From Pirellulales bacterium (GTDB lineage Bacteria; Planctomycetota; Planctomycetia; Pirellulales; DATAWG01), in assembly GCA_036267355.1 (NCBI GenBank), contig DATAWG010000065.1, positions 1-64,000 on the forward strand: a stretch of DNA of 64,000 nucleotides, in the 5' to 3' direction. The stretch's first letter is position 1. Every line of letters starts with the position of its first letter. This document shows positions 51,961-61,303 of this stretch, piece after piece. The notes under the pieces were generated by a model. The model had not been told where the DNA came from. It saw nothing but the letters and a program-made list of their open reading frames with translations, and searched no databases. The position numbers and the translations under genes were made by a program.

Positions 51961-53259
51961 CTACCCCACCAGTTCGCTGATGGGTTTGCCGCCGTCGACG
52001 ATTTTGATGGGCCGGCCGACGGGGCTCATGTTTTCCTTTACCGGGTCGATTTTCAGCGTCTTGCAGACGGTCTGGAAGAGGTCGTGGATGCCGACGGGAT
52101 GGGAGACGACTTCGACGCCCGCTTTGTCGGTTTCGCCGATCACTTGGCCGCCGCGGATGCCGCCGCCGGCCAATACCGCGTTGAAGGCCTTGGGATAGTG
52201 GTCGCGGCCGCCGCGGAGGTTGATCTGCGGGGTGCGGCCGAATTCGCCCATCCACATGATGAGCGTCGAATCCAGCATGCCGCGCTGCTTCAAATCCGCA
52301 ATCAACTGGGCGAACGGCTGATCGACCGTGCCGGCCAGATCGGTTGTCCTATCGAAATTGTCTTGGTGCGTGTCCCAGCCGCCGAGATCGATTTCGAGGA
52401 ACGTCACGCCCGATTCGATCAGCCGCCGGGCCAACAGGCAACCGGCGCCGAATTGCGTCTTGCCGTAAGCCTCGCGCATCGTGTCGGGCTCTTGGCTCAG
52501 GTCGAAAGCCTTCATCGACGGGCTGAGGATCATACGGCTGGCACGGCTGTATTGCTGCCGGTGATCGCGAACTTCCTGGCTGGCCGTGGCGGCGAAATCG
52601 TGTTCGAGGCTGCCGAGCAGTTCGAGCCGGCGGCGATAGCGGTCGGCGTCGGTGGTGAGCGAAGTGTTGGTCGGCTTTTGGGTCGGATTGTTGAGATCGA
52701 ACGGGTCGAACTGCACGCCCAAGAAGCCGCCGTCGCCGCCAGCCTTGGTCCGGCCGCCGATGCGCACGAAGGACGGAAGATCGTTTTTCGGATCGCCGAT
52801 TTCGCTGGCCACCAGAGCGCCAATGCTCGGATACTTCACGCTGGCGCTGGGGATATAGCCGGTGTGCATGAGGAAGGTTGCCCGGGGGTGGCTTCCTTCC
52901 TTGCTATTCAGCGAGCGGATGACGGCGATATCTTTCATGCTCGCGGCGAGCTTGGGATAGTGCTCGGCGATTTCGATTCCCGAAACGGCGGTGGAGATGG
53001 CCTTGGTTTCGCCGCCGTTGGGATGGCCCGGCTTGGGGCTAAACGTTTCAAACTGACTTGGTCCGCCCGACATCCAGAGCAAGATGCAAGCTTTGCCTTG
53101 GCGGCGCAGCTCGCTGGCATTGGCGGTGATCAGATCGGTCCAACTGAGCGTGCCCGCGGCGAGCCCGGCGGCGGAGATGCCCTTGAGAAAATCGCGCCGC
53201 CCGACAACGCCCGAGCGATTCATGGCAACGCGAACGCAATGGTGAAGGTCGATAGGCAT
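51961..53259 (-). CDS. DUF1501 protein with Tat signal
   Basis: About 432 residues from ATG 53259 (53274 also possible). The twin-arginine motif is GRRDFLKGISAAGLAAGTLS. The sulfatase-like DUF1501 core follows: KACILLWMSGGPSQFETFSP, MKDIAVIRSLNSKEGSHPRA, GVTFLEIDLGGWDTHQDNFD, LIMWMGEFGRTPQINLRGGR and DHYPKAFNAVLAGGGIRGGQ. The HYPK/FGRTP motifs are characteristic. It lies downstream of a DUF1549/DUF1553 gene in the same direction, the standard planctomycete pair, often expressed together for envelope or polysaccharide functions. Confidence 0.93.
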   Translation of the reverse strand: MPIDLHHCVRVAMNRSGVVGRRDFLKGISAAGLAAGTLSWTDLITANASELRRQGKACILLWMSGGPSQFETFSPKPGHPNGGETKAISTAVSGIEIAEHYPKLAASMKDIAVIRSLNSKEGSHPRATFLMHTGYIPSASVKYPSIGALVASEIGDPKNDLPSFVRIGGRTKAGGDGGFLGVQFDPFDLNNPTQKPTNTSLTTDADRYRRRLELLGSLEHDFAATASQEVRDHRQQYSRASRMILSPSMKAFDLSQEPDTMREAYGKTQFGAGCLLARRLIESGVTFLEIDLGGWDTHQDNFDRTTDLAGTVDQPFAQLIADLKQRGMLDSTLIMWMGEFGRTPQINLRGGRDHYPKAFNAVLAGGGIRGGQVIGETDKAGVEVVSHPVGIHDLFQTVCKTLKIDPVKENMSPVGRPIKIVDGGKPISELVG

Positions 53260-53359
53260 GGCGGCACGCGGCAAGGGTGAGGTTTCGGTCGGGACGGCTT
53301 ACGCGGCGGATGTGGAGTGAAGACAGGTGCGAATCGGTAAGGGAATATCTCGCGGTTCG

Positions 53360-53418
53360 TCCTCGCTAACGCTTCGGGCTAGTGTCGCCACACACAAACC
53401 CGAAGCGTTGGGGAGGGA
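53360..53418. repeat. Repeat family C, palindromic copy
   Basis: The left arm (TCCTCGCTAACGCTTCGGGC, from 53360) and the right arm (ACCCGAAGCGTTGGGGAGGG, from 53398) are imperfect inverted copies. It lies between the DUF1549 and DUF1501 genes; a single arm is at 24496-24519. Confidence 0.7.
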
Positions 53419-53454
53419 GGCTGTTGCCAGACGCGATTTCCATTTTGCGCGGTT

Positions 53455-55245
53455 CTACTTGCGGTGCAGGAATTCGGTCGAGTTCACCAGCGCCCACTGG
53501 ATGTCTTCGAAGGCTTCTTTGCGATCGCCGGTTTTCTTGACGTAGTCGAGGCAGGTTTTCGCTTCATCGGATTTCGGCTCGCGAGCCAAAGAGCGGAGGT
53601 AGAGTTCCTCGACCACCGCCGCGTCGTCTTTTGTCGACGACAGGAGTTTGCCGAGCGCGGTCGCAGAATTCGCGTTTTCGGCCCGGGCCAGCTGCGGCGA
53701 ATTCATCAGCACCAGCGCCTGCGGAATCGAGCCCGACACTTCGTCGCGCCGCACGCTTGGATCGTAGCCAAACACGTAGTCGAACAGCGTTCGCGCGGTG
53801 CGCGGCTGCCCGTAGGCATTTTTCTTTCCCCCGGCGGCTTTGCCCTGAAGCCGTTCATTGTCGATCCCCAAGGCCGACACCAACGCATCGAACACTTCAT
53901 CGGCGCGGAGCAATTGCGGGCAATTCGCTTGGAACGGCGTTTGGCCGGGCAGATGCCGCGAACGGCTATCGAGTTGATAGGCCGAACTGGCGGCGATCGT
54001 GCGATAGAGCCATTTCACGTCGTAGCGATGGGCGACGAATTGCTTGGCCAGAAAATCGAGCGTTTCCGGGGCGCTGCAATCGCGATCGGGACCGATGTCG
54101 TCAACCGGTTCATAAAATCCTTCGCCGACCATTTCGGCCCAAATCCGATTCACGAACGCCTTGGCAAACCATTCATCTTGGGGCGAAGTGATCCAGCGGG
54201 CAATTGTCGCCCGGCGCTGGGCATCGGGAGTGCCCAGCGGAAGCTGCTGCCCGGTCACGAAAAACACCGGCTTCATCAGCGTTCCCTTGGCGGCGGGGTT
54301 TTTCAGGTCGGGCATGTAGTGCTCGAGCTCGCCGCGGGGAACGTTGGCGTTTTTCGCTTTCTTCGGTCGTTCGCGATCCAAGCCGATCACGTCGAACGAA
54401 CGCTTCTGGGCGTCGGTCGGCTTCACCGGCCGCAGAGCGATGCGCGGAAAGAACGCAGCCAACTCGTGGAATTGCGTTCGCTTCCAGCGATCGAACGGAT
54501 GATCGTGGCACTGGGCACATTGGATCTGGATGGCCATGAAGATCCGCGACACCTCGGCCGTGATGTCCGGCGTGGAACCGAATTGGGCCATGACGATCCC
54601 GGTGGCGCCGTTCTCGCGTACGTCGCCGGTGGCAGTGATGAATGAACGAGCGACTTCGTCCCACGGCGTGGTGCGATTGAATTGCTCGGCCATGTAGTCG
54701 CTGATCGCGACGGAAGCGAGCACGGCCCGATCGTCGGCCCGGCGATACAGAATTACGTCGCGCCAGTAGCGGCCCCAGTTTTCACCGAACTCGGGTCGGG
54801 CCAGCAATCGATCGACGGCTTTGGCCCGTTTGTCGGGCGCGGGATCCAAGGCAAAGGCCGTGATTTCGGCGGGTGTCGGCGGCTTGCCGATCAAGTCCAT
54901 CGACACGCGGCGGAGATAGGTTTCGTCGTCGGCCGGCTTGGCGACCGCTGCCGGCTTGGCAGACTTATAGGAATAGCCGGCGACGGAATCGGATTTCCAA
55001 GATTTCGATCCGGCGGCAACTGGTTTCGTTGTGGCTGTGCTGGACGATGCCTTTGCGGTGGTCGCCGGTTTGCTGGCGACGGATTTCGCCGAGTTGGCGA
55101 TGTCGTCCTGAAGCAGTTTATCGACGCGTGCGGCCGTGTCGGCGGGAGAGGAGGCGGCCTTTGCGAAACCGGGGCCTGACGCGAGCAAAACCGCCGCGAT
55201 TGCCAGCAGCGACGTTGCCCAGGAATTCCATTGAACTGCTCGCAT
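53455..55245 (-). CDS. DUF1549/DUF1553 protein (planctomycete cytochrome-like)
   Basis: 596 residues. A signal helix (WATSLLAIAAVLLASGPGFA) is followed by an Ala/Ser/Thr/Lys-rich linker. The DUF1549 domain has DETYLRRVSMDLIGKPPTPA, LLARPEFGENWGRYWRDVIL and the CxxCH motif in IQCAQCHDHPFDRWK, suggesting heme or metal binding. The DUF1553 region has RWITSPQDEWFAKAFVNRIW, GFYEPVDDIG and LFDYVFGYDPSVRRDEVSGS. This architecture is restricted to planctomycetes and relatives. It is the upstream partner of the DUF1501 gene, with a family C palindrome between. Confidence 0.93.
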   Translation of the reverse strand: MRAVQWNSWATSLLAIAAVLLASGPGFAKAASSPADTAARVDKLLQDDIANSAKSVASKPATTAKASSSTATTKPVAAGSKSWKSDSVAGYSYKSAKPAAVAKPADDETYLRRVSMDLIGKPPTPAEITAFALDPAPDKRAKAVDRLLARPEFGENWGRYWRDVILYRRADDRAVLASVAISDYMAEQFNRTTPWDEVARSFITATGDVRENGATGIVMAQFGSTPDITAEVSRIFMAIQIQCAQCHDHPFDRWKRTQFHELAAFFPRIALRPVKPTDAQKRSFDVIGLDRERPKKAKNANVPRGELEHYMPDLKNPAAKGTLMKPVFFVTGQQLPLGTPDAQRRATIARWITSPQDEWFAKAFVNRIWAEMVGEGFYEPVDDIGPDRDCSAPETLDFLAKQFVAHRYDVKWLYRTIAASSAYQLDSRSRHLPGQTPFQANCPQLLRADEVFDALVSALGIDNERLQGKAAGGKKNAYGQPRTARTLFDYVFGYDPSVRRDEVSGSIPQALVLMNSPQLARAENANSATALGKLLSSTKDDAAVVEELYLRSLAREPKSDEAKTCLDYVKKTGDRKEAFEDIQWALVNSTEFLHRK

Positions 55246-55737
55246 CGTGTGCCTCTCCGCGAAGATTGAGCCGTTTTCGCCCGAAATCGCAACTGGCGCC
55301 TATTTCATCTAACCGCGGAACGGCCGATCGGTTTCGCAAATGGCCGATTTTGCTTGGATTTGCGGCGACATGCTTCGGGGTCCCGTTCGCTGAAATTCTA
55401 TCACAATTCGCTTGCCGCTGGGAACACTTTCGAGGGGGCGGCAATCGCCGTTCGAATTGGTCGGCCAATTCGGGAGGCAGCGTGGCGAATTGGCCACACG
55501 GTGCGGTTTTGCCACACGTTTCCGGTCAAGCCGTCGCGCGGCGACGGGGGTTGTTCGCGATGCGCAAACGGAAGCAGCGGTTGTTCCTTGCCTGCGCTGC
55601 GGGCTTCGAGAGCGGGCCGGCAGCACCGACCGTGACGACGGCGGCATTCGGCTTGCAGTTCGGTTTCGCGGTATGGTTTCACGGCATCATACCAATCCAG
55701 CACCTTTTCAGCCCGATTCAGCGTTCCGCAACCGCCT
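55246..55737. other. 492-bp divergent region
   Basis: No gene is supported. A perfect inverted repeat, GGCCAATTCG (55463-55472) and CGAATTGGCC (55486-55495), lies centrally and is followed by two GCCACACG words; this could be an operator, but nothing identifies its protein. Confidence 0.45.
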
Positions 55738-56838
55738 ATGGCCCGCGTCGTCGAAATTAATTGCCTCGAGCGGCTGCGCGGCTATCGCGGCAATTGGAAC
55801 TGGCTGCTGGCCGACACTCGCGGGGCGACATTCTTTCAAACATTCGATTGGCTCGAAATCTATCTGCGGCACTTCGGCGGTCGGCTGCGGCTGCGGGTGT
55901 TGCTCGTTTCGGGCAGCGATGGGCCACTCGGGATTCTTCCGCTGGTCGTGTTGCCTGAGGCGACACGGCTGGGCACGGTTCGTGTGCTGACATATCCGAT
56001 GGACGGCTGGGGAACGTTTTATGGTCCCATCGGACCGCAGCCGACGGCGACGCTTTTGGCCGGACTGCGGCATGTTGCCGCTACCCGGCGCGACTGGGAT
56101 CTGGTCGACTTGCGGTGGGTCGATGCCGACGGCGTCGACAAAGGCCGCACGCGGCAAGCCCTGCGCGCCGCCGCTTTGGCTGCGTCCGAGCAACCGCTGC
56201 TGCAAGCCGCGCAGATCGAAACGTCGGGCGGATGGAAGAATTATTGGTCGGAGCGTGATCCGGATTGGCGGCGCGAGGTGGAGCGCTCGCGGCGAAAGTT
56301 GGCCGACCTTGGCGAGCTGCAGTTTGTCCGCTATCGTCCGGCGGGGGCAAGCGCCGGCGAAGGCGATCCGCGATGGGAGTTGTACGACGCGTGCGAAGCG
56401 ATTGCCCGGCGGAGTTGGCAAGGCTCATCGAGCGACGGCACGACGTTGAGCCACGAGTCGGTGCGCGGTTATTTGCGCGATGCGCATGCGTCGGCGGTGT
56501 CGGCGGGGGGCGTCGATTTGAATTTGCTGCGAATCGGGGGCCGGCCTGCCGCATTCGCCTACAACTATCATTACGCCGGCAGCGTTTATGGCTTGCGAGC
56601 CGGGTTCGATCCGGCCATCGGCCGATCGGGAGCCGGCAGCGTGTTGATGCGAATGCTGGTGGAAGATAGTTTTTGCCGCGGGGACGAACTGATCGATCTC
56701 GGCCCCGACCCGCTGAAATACAAACGTCGCTGGTCGACCCGCGTCCAGACCGCCTACCATTATCCCCACTACGCCGCCGCGGGATTGAAGGCGCAAGCGC
56801 TGCGGGCCAAGCGTTGGTTGCTGGGAGCCAAGGTTTGA
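55738..56838 (+). CDS. FemAB/BioF2-like GNAT acyltransferase (second)
   Basis: 366 residues. The N-terminal half has WNWLLADTRGATFFQTFDWL and LRVLLVSGSDGPLGILPLVV, then the conserved TYPMDGWGTFYGPIG. A core with KNYWSERDPDWRREVERSRR and ESVRGYLRDAHASAVSAGGV is followed by the donor-binding part GGRPAAFAYNYHYAG and the C-terminal ELIDLGPDPLKYKRRWST. This is the same double-GNAT family as 6191-7369. A role in envelope polysaccharide acylation is an inference. It has no close operon partner. Confidence 0.82.
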   Translation: MARVVEINCLERLRGYRGNWNWLLADTRGATFFQTFDWLEIYLRHFGGRLRLRVLLVSGSDGPLGILPLVVLPEATRLGTVRVLTYPMDGWGTFYGPIGPQPTATLLAGLRHVAATRRDWDLVDLRWVDADGVDKGRTRQALRAAALAASEQPLLQAAQIETSGGWKNYWSERDPDWRREVERSRRKLADLGELQFVRYRPAGASAGEGDPRWELYDACEAIARRSWQGSSSDGTTLSHESVRGYLRDAHASAVSAGGVDLNLLRIGGRPAAFAYNYHYAGSVYGLRAGFDPAIGRSGAGSVLMRMLVEDSFCRGDELIDLGPDPLKYKRRWSTRVQTAYHYPHYAAAGLKAQALRAKRWLLGAKV

Positions 56839-57267
56839 CCGGTGGCCGGCATTTCTGGAGACACATGCCCAGCAAAGCCGTGGGCATGCAGCCCAAGCAT
56901 TTCTAATCGCTCAACCTAACCCCGCACCCAGAAAAAAATTCCTCCGCTGTCGCTCGATCTAACGCTTCTTCGGTCGCGATGGTTGCTTACATCGGATCGG
57001 AGCGACGAATCGAACGACAGCGTGAGGTGTCGTCCCCCCCAACGCCGGCCAAACCTCGTTCCGTGCTTTCGGCCACGTTACGCGGCGACGAGCGTGCGGA
57101 CGGCAGGCCCGGCGTTCGACAAAACTTGGAAATAGCGATTGCAGCGACTCGCCGAAAAGGGGGCCGGTGAGAAGGAAAATCGCTTTTTGCCGGCGCCGCA
57201 AGTGCCGCGCGATGATTTGCGGGGTTGAATTATTGCGGCAAAGGCCGACTCGAATGGATTGCAGGCG
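56839..57267. other. 429-bp gap between convergent genes
   Basis: No gene is supported; short open frames on both strands lack recognisable features. No terminator with a T-tract was seen, although genes converge here. Confidence 0.5.
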
Positions 57268-57531
57268 TTACTGCGGCTGAGACGGCGGCGGCTGCGGACC
57301 GGGAGGGCCTTGCTGGGCTGCGACTTGCTCGTTGTAGAGCTTCATGTTGTCGGCTTCACCTTGCAATTTGAACCACGGTCCCGGCGAGAAATACTGGAGG
57401 TTGCCCTGCAAGTAGTAAGGGCTGGGCAACACTTGATTGTTCGTGTCCACCTGGCAACCGGTCAGCGCCCCGAGGGCAGCGATGCAGCCCACGAGACCCC
57501 ACAGCACGGGACGCTTGCAACGCGATTTCAT
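57268..57531 (-). CDS. Small lipoprotein of unknown function
   Basis: 87 residues. A basic start (MKSRCKRP) and helix lead to a lipobox (ALGALTGC, Cys at about 26). The mature part is short, has YYLQGNLQYFSPGPWFKLQG, and ends in a Pro/Gln-rich tail (GPPGPQPPPSQPQ). I do not recognise a family. It is transcribed away from the CHAT-like gene. Confidence 0.75.
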   Translation of the reverse strand: MKSRCKRPVLWGLVGCIAALGALTGCQVDTNNQVLPSPYYLQGNLQYFSPGPWFKLQGEADNMKLYNEQVAAQQGPPGPQPPPSQPQ

Positions 57532-57945
57532 CGACTTCCTCCGGAATGCGACGCGGGGCGATCATCGGCCCACCAGGCTAGCTGAGACTGCCGAAAAGTG
57601 CATCCAGCCGGCATAACCGCTACAATTGTTAGCCTCGTTATCGACAGGCTCCGCGGAACGACTTTGGTCGAACTCGGATAAATTTAACTCCGCATATTCG
57701 AGGCTCGGTAGCTGGGTAAATTCGCTCGGCAAAGGCAATTTGGGTATGATGGATTTCGCGGAATTGCTCGGCTGGATTGTGCGAAGCGATGCGATCGCAA
57801 TGTGCGGGGCCCCGGAGCGCGGGACCCTATTGCTAGCGTCGCCGAGATCGCGAACATGCACAGCGGGGCGGAATGAGTGATGCAGGGGAAGAGGCGTGCT
57901 AATTTGTCTGCCGCATGCAAGCGGCGGCCGGGAGGCTATCGATTC
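57532..57945. other. 414-bp divergent region
   Basis: An 84-codon frame (57626-57880, plus) is not convincing: it has no ribosome-binding site or domain. The promoters of the lipoprotein and CHAT-like genes should lie here. GGGAGG at 57929 is the ribosome-binding site of the latter. Confidence 0.45.
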
Positions 57946-60900
57946 ATGATTACCGATTCTCGAACCGTCGGCAGCGAATCCAATTTTGGATTTCGAGGCC
58001 GCCCGTGGTTTTGCGCGGCGTTGGTATCGGCAGCGACTGCTGCTGGCGGCGCGATCGTCGCTGCCGCGGGAATTGCTTGCCTCGCCCTCGCTTCCGCCAC
58101 GAATGCCTTCGGCGCTCCGCCGAATCCGCAGCAGGTGCAGACGACCCAGACGGTGGTGGGAATCGCGATTCCCGTTCAAATCGGCAATCCGGCTCTCGGG
58201 GGCGGTGGGTTGCCGATGCAGATGTACTACAATCATGTCGCCGTGCTCTACAATGGCGACTATCGCGATGCGCTCGCCGGCTACAAGGCCGACCTGGGGC
58301 TTGGCCGCATGACGGCCACGAGCCGCTGGATCGATTCGATCTGCTACTACACGATGATCGGCGAATCCCTTTATCACGAGGGAAAATACGCCGAAGCGCT
58401 CGAGAACTACAATGCCGCGTTGCGGCTGCAATTGGCGTTTCCCAATTGGATGGCCCAGGTCCATTTCCCGGCCATCATCCAAGCGAGCGCGGTCGCCCCG
58501 GCGACCCCTTGGGGCCGGACGCAGCGCGCGGCAAAGGTGTGGAACCCGCCGACCTATATGCAGATCGAGCAGGGACAACTGTTCCTCAATCTGCAACCGA
58601 ATTCTTCGCAGGTGGTCACGCCACCGCAATTGCTCAATGTCGGCGTGATGGAGATCGTGCGTTGCACGGTGTTGGCGCTGAAGCGGCGTCAGCAAATCAT
58701 GGGGCCCGTATGTCCCAACGACCACTTCAGCGAGGAATTGTTCCAAGCCTTCAGCCGTCGGCCCGGCCAACAGAATCATTGGTCGGAAGGTTGGGTCACC
58801 GCCGAATTGGCGATGGCTAATTTGAATGTCGGGCAGGCAGGACAAGCCATCGCCCTGCTGCGGCAAGCGGTCACCGTTGGCGGCGAATACGACACGCCGC
58901 TCACGCCGATGATCTTCGAAGAACTCGGCGAACTGGCGATTCAAGCGGGCGACTACGACTCGGCCAGCAAATATCTCGAAGAAGCAAGCTACTCGGCGTT
59001 CGCGTACAACGACCTCGGCGTGATGGAAGAAGCGTTTCGTTTTGGCCAACAGGCACATCTGCTATCGGGCGCACATGGGATGTTTCCGCCTTTGTCGGCG
59101 GCGATCCAGTGGGCACGAAGCCATGCATACGCCCGTGAACTGCTCGCAACGCTCTGGCTCTCGGCGACAGAAGAATATGCGTTACAAGGCGGCCATGGTC
59201 CGCAAGCCTTGAAGGCACTGGTCGAGGCCCATGACGTTATCCTGCGCCATGATATGGGCCAGCACCAGATCGGCGCGCGTTGGGATTACTTGAATGCCCT
59301 GTTGGACTATCAGCAGGGCAACGTGTCGGCCGGCGATACGGCAATTGGCAACGCGCTGGCGCTCGAACGATCCGGCTCGCTCTGGCTGTTTCAAATCGGC
59401 CTGGCCGATGAATACGTGCAAGGCGGCCCCAGCTTGGGGCCCCACCGCGCGCTCGGGCTTTATAGCTTGCTGCTGCGAGATCCGGTTCCGATGGATTGGG
59501 CAGCTCGGCCGCTCGAGACGTTGACCGTCATGGCGACGCCGCACTATCGCGTCTACGAGCATTGGTTCGAAACGACGTTGCAAACCGGCGTCGAGATGTC
59601 GCTGGAAGTGGCGGATCGAGCTCGAAGGCATCGGTTCTACAGCACGCTTCCCTTGGGCGGCCGGCTGCTCTCCTTGCGCTGGGTGCTCGAGGCCCCGGAA
59701 AGTGCGCTTGATCCGCAGGTGCTGTTGCAGCGGCAGAACATTCTGACGCAATTCCCGCAGTACGCCGATGATGCGAAGCAAGTGAAGAAACTTCGGGCCA
59801 ATTTGGCTCGCCAGCCACTGGTGGCGGATTCGCCGAAAGCCACGCGAACCCAGTCCGACGAATTGGCCGAGATCGCCCGCATCAGCCAATTGCAAGAAAC
59901 GCTGTTGCGCGAGATCGCGCTGCGGCGCGAAGCTGCCGAACTCGTGTTTCCGCCGTTGCGCGACACGCGCGACGTGCGAGCCGCCTTGCCGCCGCGCAGC
60001 GCGCTGTTGATTTTCTTCACGACCAGTCACGATACGTATGTGTTTTTGATGTCGAAACAGCGTTACACGACTTGGAAGCTGGAGTCTCCGGTCGTGCTGG
60101 AGAAAAAGCTTTCGACGCTGCTGAAGGCGATCGGCAACTACGACGCCAACCACGAAATCCTCGAAAGCCAATTGGCCGACGAGAATTGGACGCAAGCGGC
60201 TCGCGACCTGACCGATGCGTTGATGGCCGGGTCGAACTCGAAGGAAAATTTTGCGGCCGGCATCGACGAGCTGATCGTGGTGCCGGATGGTCCGCTGTGG
60301 TATTTGCCCTTCGAGGCCCTGCAGGTTCCCGCCCATCCGAATGACAAAGACCGCAAAGACACGGTGCCGCTAATCACGCGCACGCGAGTGCGCTACTTGC
60401 CGACGATGGGCCTGGCTATTCCCGATGGCCGCGATCGGTTGGAGAACGGCGAGATCGGCGTCGTGCTCGGCCGGATGACGCCGCACGAAGATCCGCAAGT
60501 CGTGCAAAGCGAGTTCGACCGGTTGAAGAAGATCATGCCGCATGCCGAGGCGCTGAAATCGCCGCTGCCGGCCGCGTCGCCGCTGTATGCGTCGTTGTTC
60601 GACGGCATGGTCGTGTTCGACGAGGTGAACAATAGCACCACGAGCGATAAGGGGCATTACGAATGGGATCCGATTCCGTTGGATCGTGTGCGGAATTCCG
60701 GCACGCTTTTGCAGTGGTTTTCGCTGCCCTGGAAAAGCCCGACAACGTTGATTCTGCCCGGCTACCGCACGCCCGCCGAAAACGCGCTCAGGACGGGGGC
60801 CGGCTCGGGCGGCGATATGTTCTTGAACCTGTGCGGCTTGATGTCGACCGGCACTCGGACCGTGTTGCTGAGCCGCTGGCGAACCGGTGGTCAGACGAGC

Positions 60901-61221
60901 TACGATTTGGTCCGGCAATTTATTCAAGAGTTGCCGTATTCCAGCGCGGCCGACGCGTGGCAGCGCAGCGTGGAAATGTTGATCGAGACTCCGCTGGATT
61001 TGAACCGCGAACCGCGGGTCAAGCGTGTGCCAGGACGCGAATCGGCGACCGGCCAAAACCCGTTCTTCTGGGCCGGCTATTTGCTCGCCGACACCGGTTG
61101 GGCCCCCGCGAAGGCAGAGCAACCGGCGGCGGCCGTGATCGTGCGTCCGCAATTGCCGCCACAAGCGGCGCCTCCGGCTGCGCAACCCGCCAAGGGAGCG
61201 CCGAAGCCGGGCAAGTTTTGA
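57946..61221 (+). CDS. Secreted TPR protein with degenerate CHAT domain
   Basis: 1091 residues from ATG 57946 (GGGAGG upstream). A signal helix is ALVSAATAAGGAIVAAAGIA, ending ASATNAFGAP. Residues about 100-600 are TPR-like helices (HVAVLYNGDYRDALAGYKAD, MIGESLYHEGKYAEALENYN, LGELAIQAGDYDSASKYLEE). The C-terminal 400 residues have a CHAT (caspase-like) layout: ELIVVPDGPLWYLPFEALQV, TRTRVRYLPTMGLAI and TGTRTVLLSRWRTGG. The expected catalytic His (HxxxHG region) reads MVVFDEVN near 888, and the Cys (LSAC region) reads LILPGYRT near 935, so it seems inactive as a protease. Confidence 0.82.
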   Translation: MITDSRTVGSESNFGFRGRPWFCAALVSAATAAGGAIVAAAGIACLALASATNAFGAPPNPQQVQTTQTVVGIAIPVQIGNPALGGGGLPMQMYYNHVAVLYNGDYRDALAGYKADLGLGRMTATSRWIDSICYYTMIGESLYHEGKYAEALENYNAALRLQLAFPNWMAQVHFPAIIQASAVAPATPWGRTQRAAKVWNPPTYMQIEQGQLFLNLQPNSSQVVTPPQLLNVGVMEIVRCTVLALKRRQQIMGPVCPNDHFSEELFQAFSRRPGQQNHWSEGWVTAELAMANLNVGQAGQAIALLRQAVTVGGEYDTPLTPMIFEELGELAIQAGDYDSASKYLEEASYSAFAYNDLGVMEEAFRFGQQAHLLSGAHGMFPPLSAAIQWARSHAYARELLATLWLSATEEYALQGGHGPQALKALVEAHDVILRHDMGQHQIGARWDYLNALLDYQQGNVSAGDTAIGNALALERSGSLWLFQIGLADEYVQGGPSLGPHRALGLYSLLLRDPVPMDWAARPLETLTVMATPHYRVYEHWFETTLQTGVEMSLEVADRARRHRFYSTLPLGGRLLSLRWVLEAPESALDPQVLLQRQNILTQFPQYADDAKQVKKLRANLARQPLVADSPKATRTQSDELAEIARISQLQETLLREIALRREAAELVFPPLRDTRDVRAALPPRSALLIFFTTSHDTYVFLMSKQRYTTWKLESPVVLEKKLSTLLKAIGNYDANHEILESQLADENWTQAARDLTDALMAGSNSKENFAAGIDELIVVPDGPLWYLPFEALQVPAHPNDKDRKDTVPLITRTRVRYLPTMGLAIPDGRDRLENGEIGVVLGRMTPHEDPQVVQSEFDRLKKIMPHAEALKSPLPAASPLYASLFDGMVVFDEVNNSTTSDKGHYEWDPIPLDRVRNSGTLLQWFSLPWKSPTTLILPGYRTPAENALRTGAGSGGDMFLNLCGLMSTGTRTVLLSRWRTGGQTSYDLVRQFIQELPYSSAADAWQRSVEMLIETPLDLNREPRVKRVPGRESATGQNPFFWAGYLLADTGWAPAKAEQPAAAVIVRPQLPPQAAPPAAQPAKGAPKPGKF

Positions 61222-61303
61222 AACGATTCGATTGGCATCCTTTGCGTCCGTTCGATTCATTGCGTCTGACCCTCCGAGTTCTGCTGCGAGTCGAATCGTC
61301 CGC

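Noticed and set aside
52084-53280. 398-codon plus-strand frame opposite the DUF1501 gene
   Set aside because: Shadow of DUF1501, which has a Tat signal and diagnostic motifs.
57626-57880. 84-codon frame before the CHAT-like gene
   Set aside because: No ribosome-binding site, no domain, and it lies in the expected promoter region.
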